Below, piece after piece: positions 50,287-60,177 of a stretch of DNA of 64,000 bases. Below the pieces are notes generated by a model. It was given only the letters and a program-made list of their open reading frames with translations. It was not told the DNA's origin and did no database searches. The position numbers were made by a program, and so were the translations under genes. Within the stretch, counting starts at the first letter, position 1; each line of letters begins with the position of its first letter. Origin of the DNA: Rhizobium sp. CF122 (GTDB lineage Bacteria > Pseudomonadota > Alphaproteobacteria > Rhizobiales > Rhizobiaceae); the NCBI RefSeq assembly GCF_000282035.1, contig NZ_AKKA01000109.1, positions 1 to 64,000 on the forward strand, read 5' to 3'.

Positions 50287-51441
50287 CTATGCGGCAACCA
50301 TCCTTCGGGAAAAAGGCAGGGATCGGATGCATCCCACGGCAGAAAAGATCACCGGCAGGCACACAAGATAGGAGGTGCGGATGCCGGCGTGCTCTGCCAC
50401 AAAGCCAAGGAGTGGAGGAGCAAGGAAAAACACGACGAACGACATTTGGCCGAGTGCTGCGACGTTGAGATAAGCGGCTCGATCCGCGCGTTGTGCCGCC
50501 GCCGAGACAGCGAGCGGATAGACCGCACTACACCCCCCACCCATGAGTGCGAACCCCGCAAGGGCAGCATATTGGTGCGGAGCGAGCCAAACGGCGCAAA
50601 GCCCGGCCGCGGATATGAGAAGCAGAGTAAGGGCTACCGTCCGCGAGCCGAAGCGATCGACAAACGGGTCGGCGAACAACCGTGTTAGAGCCATGAAAAA
50701 CGTGAAGAGCGTGAGACCCAGCCCTCCGACAAACGGTTCCGCGCTAAAGACGTCGCGCATATAGATCGCCGACCAATCAATCCCTGCACCTTCGACAAGA
50801 AACGCTGCGATGCCGATGATGCACAGCGGAAGCAGCCCAAGCGTCGGAAGCGCAATGTGCCCTGCATCAGCGTGTTCGAGCGTTGGACGGGCTGGGGCAT
50901 TACGCATGCCCGCGATGACCATCGTTCCAATCAGGAGAACGAACGTGAATGTCAGAGCGAGATGAAGCTGCACCGAAAGCCCCGCCTGGCGCACGATAGC
51001 GGAAGCCAGGGCGGTCACGAAAAAACCAAGACTCCAAAATCCATGAGCCCTATTCATGACGCCACGGCCAAGCTGCGCCTCGATGCGATCGATCTCGACG
51101 TTAAGATTGATTTCCAGCGCTCCCGCCAGAAGCCCTTCCAAGAGGAGAAGCCCAAAGACGAAAGGTGCTGCACTCATCCAAGGCACGAGAGCAAGCAGCC
51201 CCGAGGTTCCAAGAACGGTGAGGAATGCCGTCGTGCGCGCGCCAAGGCGTGCCACAACAGCAGATGAAAAGGTCAGTGATATGAGAGCGCCAATCGCAGC
51301 TCCAATCAGCGTTAATCCAAGCTCGGATTTGTCGATCTGCAAAGCGTCTTGAAGATCGGGTAGACGCGAGAGCATTGCTCCCATCGATACCGCAAAAAGG
51401 AAAAAGCAGACATAGATGCGCTGCTGCGGCTCAATCTTCAT
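50287..51441 (-). CDS. MFS transporter
   Basis: A 384-residue permease with about twelve membrane helices. The cytoplasmic loop between helices 2 and 3 reads FSSAVVARLGARTTAF, and a second-half copy reads LFADPFVDRFGSRTVAL; both are MFS motif-A remnants. VEGAGIDWSAIYMRDVF near the start of the second half is common in a bacterial subfamily of uncharacterised exporters. GGAG 6 nt before the ATG at 51441 sets the start. The substrate is unknown and it has no operon partner. Confidence 0.87.
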   Translation of the reverse strand: MKIEPQQRIYVCFFLFAVSMGAMLSRLPDLQDALQIDKSELGLTLIGAAIGALISLTFSSAVVARLGARTTAFLTVLGTSGLLALVPWMSAAPFVFGLLLLEGLLAGALEINLNVEIDRIEAQLGRGVMNRAHGFWSLGFFVTALASAIVRQAGLSVQLHLALTFTFVLLIGTMVIAGMRNAPARPTLEHADAGHIALPTLGLLPLCIIGIAAFLVEGAGIDWSAIYMRDVFSAEPFVGGLGLTLFTFFMALTRLFADPFVDRFGSRTVALTLLLISAAGLCAVWLAPHQYAALAGFALMGGGCSAVYPLAVSAAAQRADRAAYLNVAALGQMSFVVFFLAPPLLGFVAEHAGIRTSYLVCLPVIFSAVGCIRSLPFSRRMVAA

Positions 51442-51669
51442 ACGTGGCTCCTGAGAATAGTAAAGGGTGGGCGAGCCATGTTTATCTGAGCGCGACAAAT
51501 ATCGGCAATGCGCTTCTCGCGAGAGGTCCGCCGCTTGCAAGGCTAAAGGAAGCCCCACCGAAGCGGGGCTAGGGATTGTTATAGGAAGAGTACGTCAACT
51601 TAACGCTCACCTATGTCGGATGGTTCCCGAACGCGTCAGCAATCTCAGCCACCTCTTCACGGGCCTTAG

Positions 51670-52008
51670 ACCGCAGAGGGAGATTTTCATAAGGGCTTTC
51701 GTGCGCTCGACACGGTTTCCCACATACTCACGGCAGCCGTCATCATCGATAGGTCTGAAGTGCATGTCGTCGATCCCGCGACCGTACCCAATCCCAATTG
51801 GCTGCGCCCGGGCATTCCAAGCGCCGGCCAGCAGGCTTTCGGTGATGACCTCCTTCAACGGCATCGTTTCGTGGCAATCCCGAGTGCCGTTTCCAACCGT
51901 AGCTGGAACCTTGTGTTCATAGGGAGCAAAGCGGCAGGCTTCTATTCGCTCGCGTTCCAGGAAACCTTCGCTCTCGACACCAGGCTCCATCCGCCGTCGG
52001 CAGCGTGA
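51670..52008 (+). pseudogene. C-terminal fragment of a RES-domain (NAD+ phosphorylase toxin-like) gene
   Basis: An open stretch without a start codon near its 5' end encodes DFHKGFRALDTVSHILTAAV, then NPNWLRPGIPSAGQQAFGDD, IPSAVSNRSWNLVF and FALDTRLHPPSAA. This resembles the C-terminal half of RES-family proteins as I remember them. A TAG at 51667-51669 closes the frame upstream and no RES N-terminus follows it in any frame. It therefore appears to be a decayed toxin gene. A Xre/MbcA-like antitoxin gene is not seen beside it. Confidence 0.5.
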
Positions 52009-52059
52009 TGCCGGCGCACCCAATTGCCGAAGGGTGGAGCTCAGCATAGTGAAATTCAG

Positions 52060-54069
52060 CTATAAACCGCGTGTTCGCCCGAACGTACGCAAAAAAAGAT
52101 TGACCGACACAGCGACCTTATCGATGTCGGGCACATCCTGTGAATAACGACCGGTGTAGAGTTTTACGATCAGTTCGTCACGCGCTTGCCCGTCCAGCTC
52201 GAAATGGAGATGCAGGTAATAGGACTGCTTGTCGCCGGTACGGCTTATGCTTCTGCGCCGCTGAGTGACCTGTCTCAATTCGGCGTTGAACGGCTCAAAG
52301 CCATCAAGAGACAGTGTCACTGTTTTTGACTGCAAACTGGCTCCTGCCGGTACGTTGACCACAGCCTTGTCCAACGCAAGACTGACGACGCGACCGGAAA
52401 TGCCGTCCACATTTGCAGGCTCGTCAAGTTTAAAGGCGTGGAATAGTCGTCTTGGCTTCTCGAAGCAGATCAGGGATGCAATGGCGAGCACGAGAATGTT
52501 GATCCCCGACCAGCAAGCAGCGACCGGCGAGAACTGCCCCGTGACGTGCGAGGTCTCCGGCACGACGTTGATGAGCAAGCCAAGAGCCGTGATCGCGATC
52601 AAACTGGCGATCCAGGCCAAACTGTATCCGTCGAATCCACCAACTTCGTTGCCGCTACCCTTCGGGGTGACCCTGAACGGCTTGCCGAACGGACGCACCA
52701 CGCTCGAAATAACAGTTGGCAGCATACGAAACGTGGCGAAGGCACCGACCGCGCTTGAGATCAGCGGCAAATATCGCGTCGGTGTTATCCAGAGCATCAA
52801 GAGAAAATAAGCGGCCAGCAGCGGCACCTGGTGGGACACATAGTCAGCCGCACTGGTGAAGTAGAGCGGCAGCACGCCGAACCATAGATAGATTATCGGA
52901 ACGACCAATATGGTGAATCGGACCAAATATTGTACCAGCCACGAAATGGGCAGGAACATGACCCGCTGAAAGAGCGACAAACCTGGCCCGCGCAAGGGCC
53001 CGTTGTGCAGATAGAGCGTCTGAATGCCGCCCCGGCACCACCGCTCACGCTGCACGAAATAGCCGGTCAGATTCTCCGCCGCCAACCCCATCGACAACCG
53101 CTCGTTCAAGTAGCGTGTCTTGTAACCCCTGTTAAGCATGGCAAGCGTGGTCAATAGGTCTTCAGTGATGGACTCGGTGGGAAAGCCGCCGATCACGTCG
53201 ATTGCCTTGCGTCGCGCGATCGAACACGATCCGCAACAGAAGCTTACGTCCCAGACATCTCTGCTTGGCGCGATTTCGTCGAAGAACAGTCGCTGCTCAT
53301 CCGGCCAGATGTTTTCCAGGCCGAGGTTTGACTGGACTGGATCGGTATTGAAGAAATGCTGCGGTGTTTGGACGATCCCAATGCTTTCATCGGAAAAGAA
53401 AGGTAGCGTCCGGCGCAGGAAATGCCGGTAGGGCACGAAGTCCGCATCAAAGATTGCAACAAAGTCGCCCGAGCTCACCTTCAGACCGTTGTTCATATTG
53501 CCCGCTTTGGCATGGCTGTTGTCGGGTCTCGTGACGTGGATTGCTCCCCTTGCTTCGCAATAGGCCTTGAGCCAGTCCCGACGCTGATCATCGAGGACAA
53601 AAACCTTTACCTTGTGGGCCGGATAGTCGAGCGATAGTGCTCCGATAATGGTCCTTTCCAGGACATCGAGGGGTTCGTTGTAGGTGGGGATAAATATATC
53701 GACCGTTGGGAGCTCATCTTCGTCTCGGTCGAAGAAAGCCTGCGCGAGCCTGTCTACTTCGGCGCTGCGATCGACGCTTCGGCTCATCAATATCAGAAAC
53801 AGCACGACCTCAAAAACGGCCAGAATTTCGACGACGAACAGGAACCAGACCCAGTAAAAACCTGGACCATCATTCGGAAAGGGAAGGACGGTTTCGACCA
53901 ATCGCCACACCATGTAGCGCAGTGCGACCGCGGCCACGAAAGCACACGTAATTGTCCGAGCCCAGGTGTGGGAACGCGACCAATTGAAAGGTCCAAGAAA
54001 AAAGAAGGCAAGGACGAGAAAGGTCGGCGCCAGCGCTACGAGATGCTGAACCACAGGCTTTCGATCCAT
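52060..54069 (-). CDS. bgsA: Processive family-2 glycosyltransferase, BgsA-like mixed-linkage beta-glucan synthase
   Basis: A 669-residue cellulose-synthase-like enzyme. N-terminal membrane helices are followed by the GT2 catalytic core with all processive motifs: FVLDDQRR (Asp pair, about 160), FDADFVPY (DxD, about 208), TED (about 302) and QRERWCRGG (about 340). Further helices and a 130-residue cytoplasmic C-terminus follow (from about 540). In Sinorhizobium meliloti, BgsA makes (1,3)(1,4)-beta-glucan and its PilZ-less C-terminus binds c-di-GMP; here too the RxxxR/DxSxxG PilZ motif is not evident. It overlaps the BgsB-like gene by 34 bp. Curdlan-type or cellulose-type synthases are the alternatives. 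Confidence 0.7.
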   Translation of the reverse strand: MDRKPVVQHLVALAPTFLVLAFFFLGPFNWSRSHTWARTITCAFVAAVALRYMVWRLVETVLPFPNDGPGFYWVWFLFVVEILAVFEVVLFLILMSRSVDRSAEVDRLAQAFFDRDEDELPTVDIFIPTYNEPLDVLERTIIGALSLDYPAHKVKVFVLDDQRRDWLKAYCEARGAIHVTRPDNSHAKAGNMNNGLKVSSGDFVAIFDADFVPYRHFLRRTLPFFSDESIGIVQTPQHFFNTDPVQSNLGLENIWPDEQRLFFDEIAPSRDVWDVSFCCGSCSIARRKAIDVIGGFPTESITEDLLTTLAMLNRGYKTRYLNERLSMGLAAENLTGYFVQRERWCRGGIQTLYLHNGPLRGPGLSLFQRVMFLPISWLVQYLVRFTILVVPIIYLWFGVLPLYFTSAADYVSHQVPLLAAYFLLMLWITPTRYLPLISSAVGAFATFRMLPTVISSVVRPFGKPFRVTPKGSGNEVGGFDGYSLAWIASLIAITALGLLINVVPETSHVTGQFSPVAACWSGINILVLAIASLICFEKPRRLFHAFKLDEPANVDGISGRVVSLALDKAVVNVPAGASLQSKTVTLSLDGFEPFNAELRQVTQRRRSISRTGDKQSYYLHLHFELDGQARDELIVKLYTGRYSQDVPDIDKVAVSVNLFLRTFGRTRGL

Positions 54070-55265
54070 TTTTTGAAACCGACATTGTGCTTAGACAGGC
54101 GCACCTGCACCGAGCGTCCAACCTGACAGAAATTCGCAAAATCGGTATTGAGGGTGGAGGCAGCAAGACTAAGCCGGATACGAGCGCTACGCGCCGTCGT
54201 CACAGGCTGATTGGCCGCAAAGGCGTCTTTCTCGATAATGGCAGAACTGCCTCTGACTGACAGGACCACGGCCTTGAAGGCGTCGCCGCGCCCGAAAAGT
54301 CGCACCTCGGCAGCCCGACCAACATAAATTTCGTCATAGTCGACCTCGGGTACGAGAATATCCACGAATAACTCGCGGCAATCGAGGACGCGCATTAGCT
54401 CATTATTCAAAAGGACGTTCGAGCCATTCACGATGTTGCTACTCCATACGACCCCATCGAATGGAGCGGAGATGGTTGCCGACGCCAGGCTGTCAACCCG
54501 GTTGCTTTCTTCGGCGATCTGCTTTTCGACTTCGATTGCGCGTGTTTCGTTTTCCGCTATGCGCGTATTGAGATCATTAATCCGAACGAGCACTTCGTCC
54601 TCACGCTGCCGGGAATAAGGGACATCGTTTTGTCCGTCGCCGATAAAGATGCCCTGCCGGACGGCATCGAGCTTCTGTTCCAGCTGCTCAACAGTCAGGT
54701 TGCTGATTTCGACTTCCCCGCCTGTGGCTGCTCCGGCCGCCCGGGCCGATTCGACGAGCTTTTTCGTCAAAATACCCTTCGACTCGAGCGTCAGTCGTCG
54801 GTCGAGATCGACTTGCGCAACAAGATCCTGCGCTTGGGAAACCTCGACCCGCTTGCGTAAGATTTCAACTTCGCGTTCAAGATTGGCGACCGCCGTCCTC
54901 TTATAGACTTCTAATCGTGTAGACAGTTGCTGGCGAAGTGCAATCAGCTCGTCGCGCTCCCGTCTGAGCGCCGCAGCGCGGTCAAGAGCCGCATTGTGCT
55001 CGGCCCGGAGCGAGGCGAGAGTTGCTCGATTCACTCGGGCGTTAACAATCCTGAGAAGGGGCTGTCCTTCGACCACTGGGACGCCCACTCTCGCTGGCGC
55101 TTCCGCAATCGCACCGTCGATTGGTGCATTTACAGTGGCAAAACGCGCGTTGACCGTCCCATCAAGACTGGTGACCCCCGTTAGGCCAGGTAAAAAAACA
55201 ATCGCGGCAAGCACCAACAGAACGAGACCGACTGTGATTCGGACTATACGATGGTTCCATAACAT
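54036..55265 (-). CDS. bgsB: BgsB-like membrane-fusion protein
   Basis: A 409-residue HlyD-family protein: N-terminal helix (VRITVGLVLLVLAAIVFLPGL), lipoyl half (ATVNAPIDGAIAEAPARVGVPVVEGQPLLRI), a long coiled-coil hairpin (about 75-265, for example LREVEILRKRVEVSQAQDL-like heptads), the second lipoyl half (ATISAPFDGVVWSSNIVNGSNV), and a beta domain with RLFGRGDAFKAVVLSVRG. It precedes and overlaps the BgsA-like synthase gene, as bgsB does in S. meliloti, and would help export the glucan. The ATG at 55265 is used; a TTG 51 bp upstream is less likely. Confidence 0.72.
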   Translation of the reverse strand: MLWNHRIVRITVGLVLLVLAAIVFLPGLTGVTSLDGTVNARFATVNAPIDGAIAEAPARVGVPVVEGQPLLRIVNARVNRATLASLRAEHNAALDRAAALRRERDELIALRQQLSTRLEVYKRTAVANLEREVEILRKRVEVSQAQDLVAQVDLDRRLTLESKGILTKKLVESARAAGAATGGEVEISNLTVEQLEQKLDAVRQGIFIGDGQNDVPYSRQREDEVLVRINDLNTRIAENETRAIEVEKQIAEESNRVDSLASATISAPFDGVVWSSNIVNGSNVLLNNELMRVLDCRELFVDILVPEVDYDEIYVGRAAEVRLFGRGDAFKAVVLSVRGSSAIIEKDAFAANQPVTTARSARIRLSLAASTLNTDFANFCQVGRSVQVRLSKHNVGFKKWIESLWFSIS

Positions 55266-55865
55266 TTTGATATCCGACCTCGGCAGCGACGAAGGGACCA
55301 ACCAATTTTGCCTCAACAGTACCGCTCCTAAGTTAGGACGAGTGAAATTTCCGACAAGGGATGGTAGTAAATTTGGTCTATGCTACCGGCTTCACGAGGG
55401 TATAAACAGTTCAGGAAGCTCATGTTTTTGGTCTGGCGGTATTCCACAACTGCGGTTGTCCTGAAACGGAGCCTGATGTTTTGCATGGGAAGTGATAGTC
55501 AGTCGCGAGCCTGCTTTCTGGTGCGATATCGGGAACTCGCCTGCCATTGTCAGGCAAACTCTCAGTGCATTTTAGATCACGTCTTGCACCGCCTGCATGA
55601 GAGGGAGCCCATGACCAGAAGAATGTCATCCTGCCCGCCATAGAGCGCTCAAATATGTTTGACCCGCTCTTGGCGCGGCATCGGACTAAAGTCTGATCGC
55701 GCGCCAAGGTCACAGTTTGGCCCGATTCCACCAGAATTTTTCGTGCCTGCGTCGATACTTCAGTCCGTCCCGTCCGGGACGGAACAATCAGCAGCAGAAC
55801 CGGCTGCAAGAATGCCATCGGGAAGTGCTCTGCAAGGAGTGTGTCCCAATAGGCTGAGGGGATCC
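55266..55865. other. Divergent intergenic region (600 bp) between bgsBA and the acyltransferase gene
   Basis: A perfect 8-bp hairpin (TCCGTCCC / GGGACGGA, GTCC loop) is at 55764-55783, 83 bp upstream of the acyltransferase start. No gene is supported; frames here are open but lack conserved sequence. Confidence 0.5.
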
Positions 55866-57032
55866 ATGTCTCTTGCACGCGACCGGCAACTGGACGGACT
55901 AAGGACTGTCGCCGTCTCGATGGTCCTCTACCACCATTTTTTCGCGGTAGATGGATCGGTTCTGGGTCATCTCGGCGTACGGTTGTTCTTTGTCCTTAGC
56001 GGCTTCCTGATCACGCGGCTCCTGTTAGATGCGCGTTTTTCCGTCGGCTATCAGTCGGGCGCTGCGCTGAAAGCATTCTACATCCGCCGCGCGCTACGCA
56101 TATTTCCGCCTTACTTCGCGATGTTGGGGTTCATTTGGTTTGTCAACCTTGAAGGGGCTCGGGGCAGCATCAAGTGGCATGCGCTGTATCTATCGAACGT
56201 CTGGTATGCCCTTCGCAACGAGTGGACGCCCTGGGTCTTGTGTCACACTTGGAGCTTGAGCATCGAGGAACAGTTCTATATCGCCTGGCCGTTGGTCATC
56301 CTGCTGGCTCCGCGCCGGTTGATGGCACCGATTTGCGTCGCTGTCATAGCTTTCTCGCTGACTTACCGCTTCTATTGGCCATTTACAGGTACACCGTCTC
56401 TCGCGCGCGACCTTCTTCCTCCGGCGTCGGTGGATGCGCTCGTGGCCGGCGCCCTTCTCGCAGTCCATCGAAGAAGAACTGAGTGTTGGCCGGCATGGAT
56501 TGGGCTGAGCGTTGTCCCTTTGACGGCCGCCGCCGCTATCGTCCTGTGGTTGAAGTCAGTCCCCATGGCACCCGTCGGGGAATGGTTGACGTGGATCGGT
56601 GCGGAGGTTTTGCCCGTCATACCACTCGTCGTGCTGGTCGGATGCTGTTCCTCTGGGGTGCGCGGAGCATTTGGCCGCTTCTTGGAGCGCCCGTCGATGA
56701 CCGCCGTCGGACGTATGAGTTACGGCGTTTACCTTTTTCATCCAGTTGTGCTGTCGCTGATCGTCAAGGCTCAGCCCTGGATCCCGGTCAACGTCTCAGA
56801 GCAGGGCCCCGGCCGCTTTGTGATTGCAACCACAGCTACATTGATGCTGGCTTCAATTTCCTGGCTGGCATTCGAGAAACCGCTCAACCAGCTCAAACGC
56901 TACTTCCCCTATGTCAGCTCCGCAAGGACCCACGTGTCACCGTCGATGCGGCGAAGCCAGGCCGACGAGCGGGAGCGTGATGCTTCAGCCTACCGCCCAA
57001 GCTATGCCAACCGCGATGAACGTGGGAGCTGA
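55866..57032 (+). CDS. Acyltransferase 3 family membrane protein
   Basis: A 388-residue protein with about ten membrane helices. The acyltransferase-3 marks are RQLDGLRTVAVSMVLYHHFF (catalytic His), GVRLFFVLSGFLITRLLLD, FYIRRALRIFPPYF (RxxR) and HTWSLSIEEQFYIAWPLVILL. It probably adds acetyl, succinyl or similar groups to a surface polysaccharide. GAGGGG 4 nt before the ATG at 55866 sets the start; upstream frame is non-conserved. It starts a plus-strand run with a GT2 and an ABC exporter gene (3 bp to the GT2). Confidence 0.9.
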   Translation: MSLARDRQLDGLRTVAVSMVLYHHFFAVDGSVLGHLGVRLFFVLSGFLITRLLLDARFSVGYQSGAALKAFYIRRALRIFPPYFAMLGFIWFVNLEGARGSIKWHALYLSNVWYALRNEWTPWVLCHTWSLSIEEQFYIAWPLVILLAPRRLMAPICVAVIAFSLTYRFYWPFTGTPSLARDLLPPASVDALVAGALLAVHRRRTECWPAWIGLSVVPLTAAAAIVLWLKSVPMAPVGEWLTWIGAEVLPVIPLVVLVGCCSSGVRGAFGRFLERPSMTAVGRMSYGVYLFHPVVLSLIVKAQPWIPVNVSEQGPGRFVIATTATLMLASISWLAFEKPLNQLKRYFPYVSSARTHVSPSMRRSQADERERDASAYRPSYANRDERGS

Positions 57033-57035
57033 AGG

Positions 57036-58139
57036 ATGTCTATTCCGCTGATCTCCGTCGTGCTGCCGGTCTATAATGGCGAACCCCACGTTGCCGCCGC
57101 ACTCGAAAGCATTCTACGCCAGGATTACAGGCGCTTTGAAATCATCGCGCTTGACGACGGGTCGACCGATGGCTCGCTGGAGATCCTCCAACGGTATCGA
57201 AATGCCGATGATCGCATCCGTATCGTCTCGCGGGAAAATCGTGGACTGATTGCGACTTTGAACGAGGGCATCGCCTTGGCGAAAGGCGATCTTATCGCCA
57301 GAATGGACGCGGACGATATTTCCTACCCATCCCGTTTCTCCCGCCAGGTCGGCCTCTTTGCCCAGCAGCCTCAGCTCGCAATCAGTGGCACCGGCATCGA
57401 CCAGCTTCTTGGCAATCGGGTGGTCCGCGGTCGGCCAAATCCGATCTATCAGACTGGCGATTGGCACGTATTGTCGATGTTCTTCACCATCTTCCTGCAC
57501 TCGACGGTGATGTATAACCGCAACGTCATTCCCGAAGACATGCTGGTGTATGACGCAGGCTATGTGCATGCCGAGGATTTCGATCTCTTCGGACGCATTG
57601 CGCGACAATTTCCAGCCGCAATGATCGATGAGAGCCTGGTCGCCTATCGTATCCACAGCGACAGCGTTTCAAGCAGGCACAAGCGGCAAATGCGCCAAAC
57701 CCACCTGAAGATCGTCGCCGAGAACCTCCAACGGCAGTCTCTTTGCGACGATTCCGGCGCCCTTCATGACATTGGGGTGGCAGTCACCCCTGAGACGGTG
57801 CGCCGTGCTGCCAATTGCATTCTCACGATCGAAAGAAAAATCGCCGAGCAAGCAGGCCGGGCATCCTTGAGCTATGCGCACGGAACCTTGTGTTTTTTCT
57901 ATTTCCTGTATCAACTCATCATTGACGAGCAACGACCCGAGCTCACACATGCATTTCTCACGCTAACGGGAAAGTGGCAGCTCATCCGGCGTCGGGAGCG
58001 ATACGGCCTTCGTTCCGCCACTTATGCACCGTGGCTGTGCCGTTTTTCAGACGGCGCGACCCGGCGCATGGATCTCATGGCGCGGTACTATCAGTCGGTG
58101 CCAGCCAGAACTGTAGAGCCGCTTCAGGGGCTCGCATGA
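57036..58139 (+). CDS. Family-2 glycosyltransferase
   Basis: A 367-residue GT2 enzyme: SVVLPVYNGEPHVAAALESILRQDY, ALDDGSTDGS, ENRGLIATLNEGIALAKGDLIARMDADD (DxD) and AEDFDLFGRIA (general base region). The C-terminal 130 residues carry one hydrophobic patch (GTLCFFYFLYQLII). It transfers a sugar onto a polysaccharide repeat unit; donor and acceptor are unknown. Its start is 3 bp after the acyltransferase stop. Confidence 0.9.
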   Translation: MSIPLISVVLPVYNGEPHVAAALESILRQDYRRFEIIALDDGSTDGSLEILQRYRNADDRIRIVSRENRGLIATLNEGIALAKGDLIARMDADDISYPSRFSRQVGLFAQQPQLAISGTGIDQLLGNRVVRGRPNPIYQTGDWHVLSMFFTIFLHSTVMYNRNVIPEDMLVYDAGYVHAEDFDLFGRIARQFPAAMIDESLVAYRIHSDSVSSRHKRQMRQTHLKIVAENLQRQSLCDDSGALHDIGVAVTPETVRRAANCILTIERKIAEQAGRASLSYAHGTLCFFYFLYQLIIDEQRPELTHAFLTLTGKWQLIRRRERYGLRSATYAPWLCRFSDGATRRMDLMARYYQSVPARTVEPLQGLA

Positions 58140-58203
58140 TGGCTGGAGAATATCGCGAATTCGCGCGCGTACGCGCCCATCACTCGGTGAGGTCACAGCC
58201 ACC

Positions 58204-59988
58204 ATGCTAGAATTCGTGACGTTGAGTTTTCGGTTATTGCGTCAGGCGCTCGGCCGGCAGATCGGCCTGCTCGTGGTTGTCGTCGTTTTGGGACTAAGCA
58301 CGGCTGTCCTCGAAGGCACCGGCATTGGTCTCATTATCCCGATGCTCGGCATCATCGCGGGCGAGAGGGAGCCGTCGGGAATGGCCGGGCTCTCAGCGGT
58401 CTTCCAGCAAGTAGGCGCCGGGTTGGACGACAGGGCAAGGTTGATTGCGATTGCCGCCGCGATCCTCGGATTGATCACCTTAAAGAATGTGCTGGCGTTC
58501 GCAAACGCCGTGCTCACCAATATGATCTACGGCAGAGCCGGCCATGCCATGCGAAGTTCTCTTGCCAGCCAGCTTCTAACGATCGGATTCCCATTCTTCC
58601 TTCAGGAAAGCCCTGGGCGGCTGCTCAATATCATCTCCAACGAATCCTGGCGGGCTTCAGATGCAATACAGACCACCCTTGCGACGATCGTAAACGCATC
58701 GGCCGTCGTCATTCTGCTCGCTTTTCTTTTGCTTCTTTCATGGCAGATGACACTTGGCGTTGCTCTCGGGCTCGTGCTGATCCAGGCTCTTCACGCGCTG
58801 CTCTCCGCCAGCCTCAAAGGCCCGAGCCGCAACGTCACGTCGTTCAACAGCGAACTCGCTGCCAAGATGCTCCATCTGGTGCACGCCGGGCGCCTCATCC
58901 GCGCCTTCGGGCAAGAACAGCGCGAGCAGGCAATCTTCGATTCCTCTTCAGATGCAGTAAGAAAGGCGGGCTTCGTTCTGCAGTCCCGCCAGGCAGTATT
59001 GCCACCACTGACAGAGGTGTTGCATTCAGCTCTCTTTTTGACTGTTGTCATCAGCGCCTGGCTTTGGGGCGTAAGTTTTCCGATTGTCGTGGCTTTCGTA
59101 GTCTTGCTTTATCGGCTGCAACCCCATGTCCGTGCACTTCAAATGGCCTGGAGCGCGGTGCAAGGCTGGAGCGGTTCTTTGGAAGAGGTCAGATGGCTCC
59201 TGGATTCCTCTGACAAGCCAAAGGCGCCGCAGGGCGATGGTCCGGTACAGGGACTTCGCCAGCACATCAAATTCGAGGGCGTGACTTTCAAGTATCCGGG
59301 CTCTGGCTTGCGACCCGTCGTGCTGCGCGCCGCGACCTTCGACATTCACAAAGGCCGTTCGACGGCAATCATTGGGCGATCGGGAGCCGGAAAAACGACA
59401 ATCGTCAATCTTCTGTGTCGATTTGTTGAGCCCGATGAGGGGAACATTCTGGTCGACGACATCCCACTTAATCATATCGATCCTGTTCAGTGGCGAAGAC
59501 AAATTGCGCTCGCCAGCCAGGACCTTGAGCTGATTGATGGTACTATTTTGGAAAACATTACCTATGGCCACAGCGCTTCGCTTGCCGAGGCCATGAACGC
59601 AGCCAAACTTGCCGAGGCGCACGAGTTCATCGACAAGCTACCTGACGGATACGAGACCGTCGTTGGTTACAGGGGAGCCACCGTTTCGGCAGGTCAACGA
59701 CAGCGCATCGCGCTTGCAAGGGCCCTGGTGCGCGATCCGGAAATCCTCATTTTGGACGAGGCCACGAATGCCATGGACGGACTGTCCGAGGCAGCGATTG
59801 TCGAAACCTTGAAATCGAGAGCCGGTCGCCGCACGACAATCGTTATCAGCCATCACCGCAGCACCATCTCGTTTTGCGACGAAGTCGTCATACTTCATGG
59901 TGGCCGCGTCAAGAACCAGACACCTTTTGCAGAGATCGCGACATTGAGCATGGACCAGCTCTATGAGCTTGATAGGCTTTCTTCTTAA
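58204..59988 (+). CDS. ABC exporter with fused membrane and ATPase domains
   Basis: A 594-residue type-IV half exporter. The N-terminal domain (about 1-330) has six membrane helices (GLLVVVVVLGLSTAVLEGTGIGLIIPMLGI; VLHSALFLTVVISAWLWGVSFPIVVAFVVLLYRL). The ATPase has Walker A GRSGAGKTT (about 394), Q-loop LASQDLELIDG, signature VSAGQRQRIALARAL, Walker B EILILDEATNAMD and the H-loop VISHHRST. The signature begins VSAGQ instead of LSGGQ. Placed after the acyltransferase and GT2 genes, it probably exports or flips a lipid-linked glycan or another surface compound. Confidence 0.9.
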   Translation: MLEFVTLSFRLLRQALGRQIGLLVVVVVLGLSTAVLEGTGIGLIIPMLGIIAGEREPSGMAGLSAVFQQVGAGLDDRARLIAIAAAILGLITLKNVLAFANAVLTNMIYGRAGHAMRSSLASQLLTIGFPFFLQESPGRLLNIISNESWRASDAIQTTLATIVNASAVVILLAFLLLLSWQMTLGVALGLVLIQALHALLSASLKGPSRNVTSFNSELAAKMLHLVHAGRLIRAFGQEQREQAIFDSSSDAVRKAGFVLQSRQAVLPPLTEVLHSALFLTVVISAWLWGVSFPIVVAFVVLLYRLQPHVRALQMAWSAVQGWSGSLEEVRWLLDSSDKPKAPQGDGPVQGLRQHIKFEGVTFKYPGSGLRPVVLRAATFDIHKGRSTAIIGRSGAGKTTIVNLLCRFVEPDEGNILVDDIPLNHIDPVQWRRQIALASQDLELIDGTILENITYGHSASLAEAMNAAKLAEAHEFIDKLPDGYETVVGYRGATVSAGQRQRIALARALVRDPEILILDEATNAMDGLSEAAIVETLKSRAGRRTTIVISHHRSTISFCDEVVILHGGRVKNQTPFAEIATLSMDQLYELDRLSS

Positions 59989-60177
59989 GCCCTCACAAGC
60001 CTAGCCGATTGCGGGCTGGCAATCCGTCTCGGAACTGACCTGTAAGCTGCGCGCGACAGGTAAGAATGTCAGCTTCGCCGCCGCGGCGACTTTACGAGCT
60101 GCGCTAATGCCTCACTGTGCCGGCCGGGCTCGATTGTCCAGGCCACCATGAAGTCGCCTTCTGCCTCCCCACTTGGG

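Noticed and set aside
51607..52047. 146-codon minus-strand frame over the RES fragment
   Set aside because: The opposite strand carries recognisable protein-family sequence; this frame does not.
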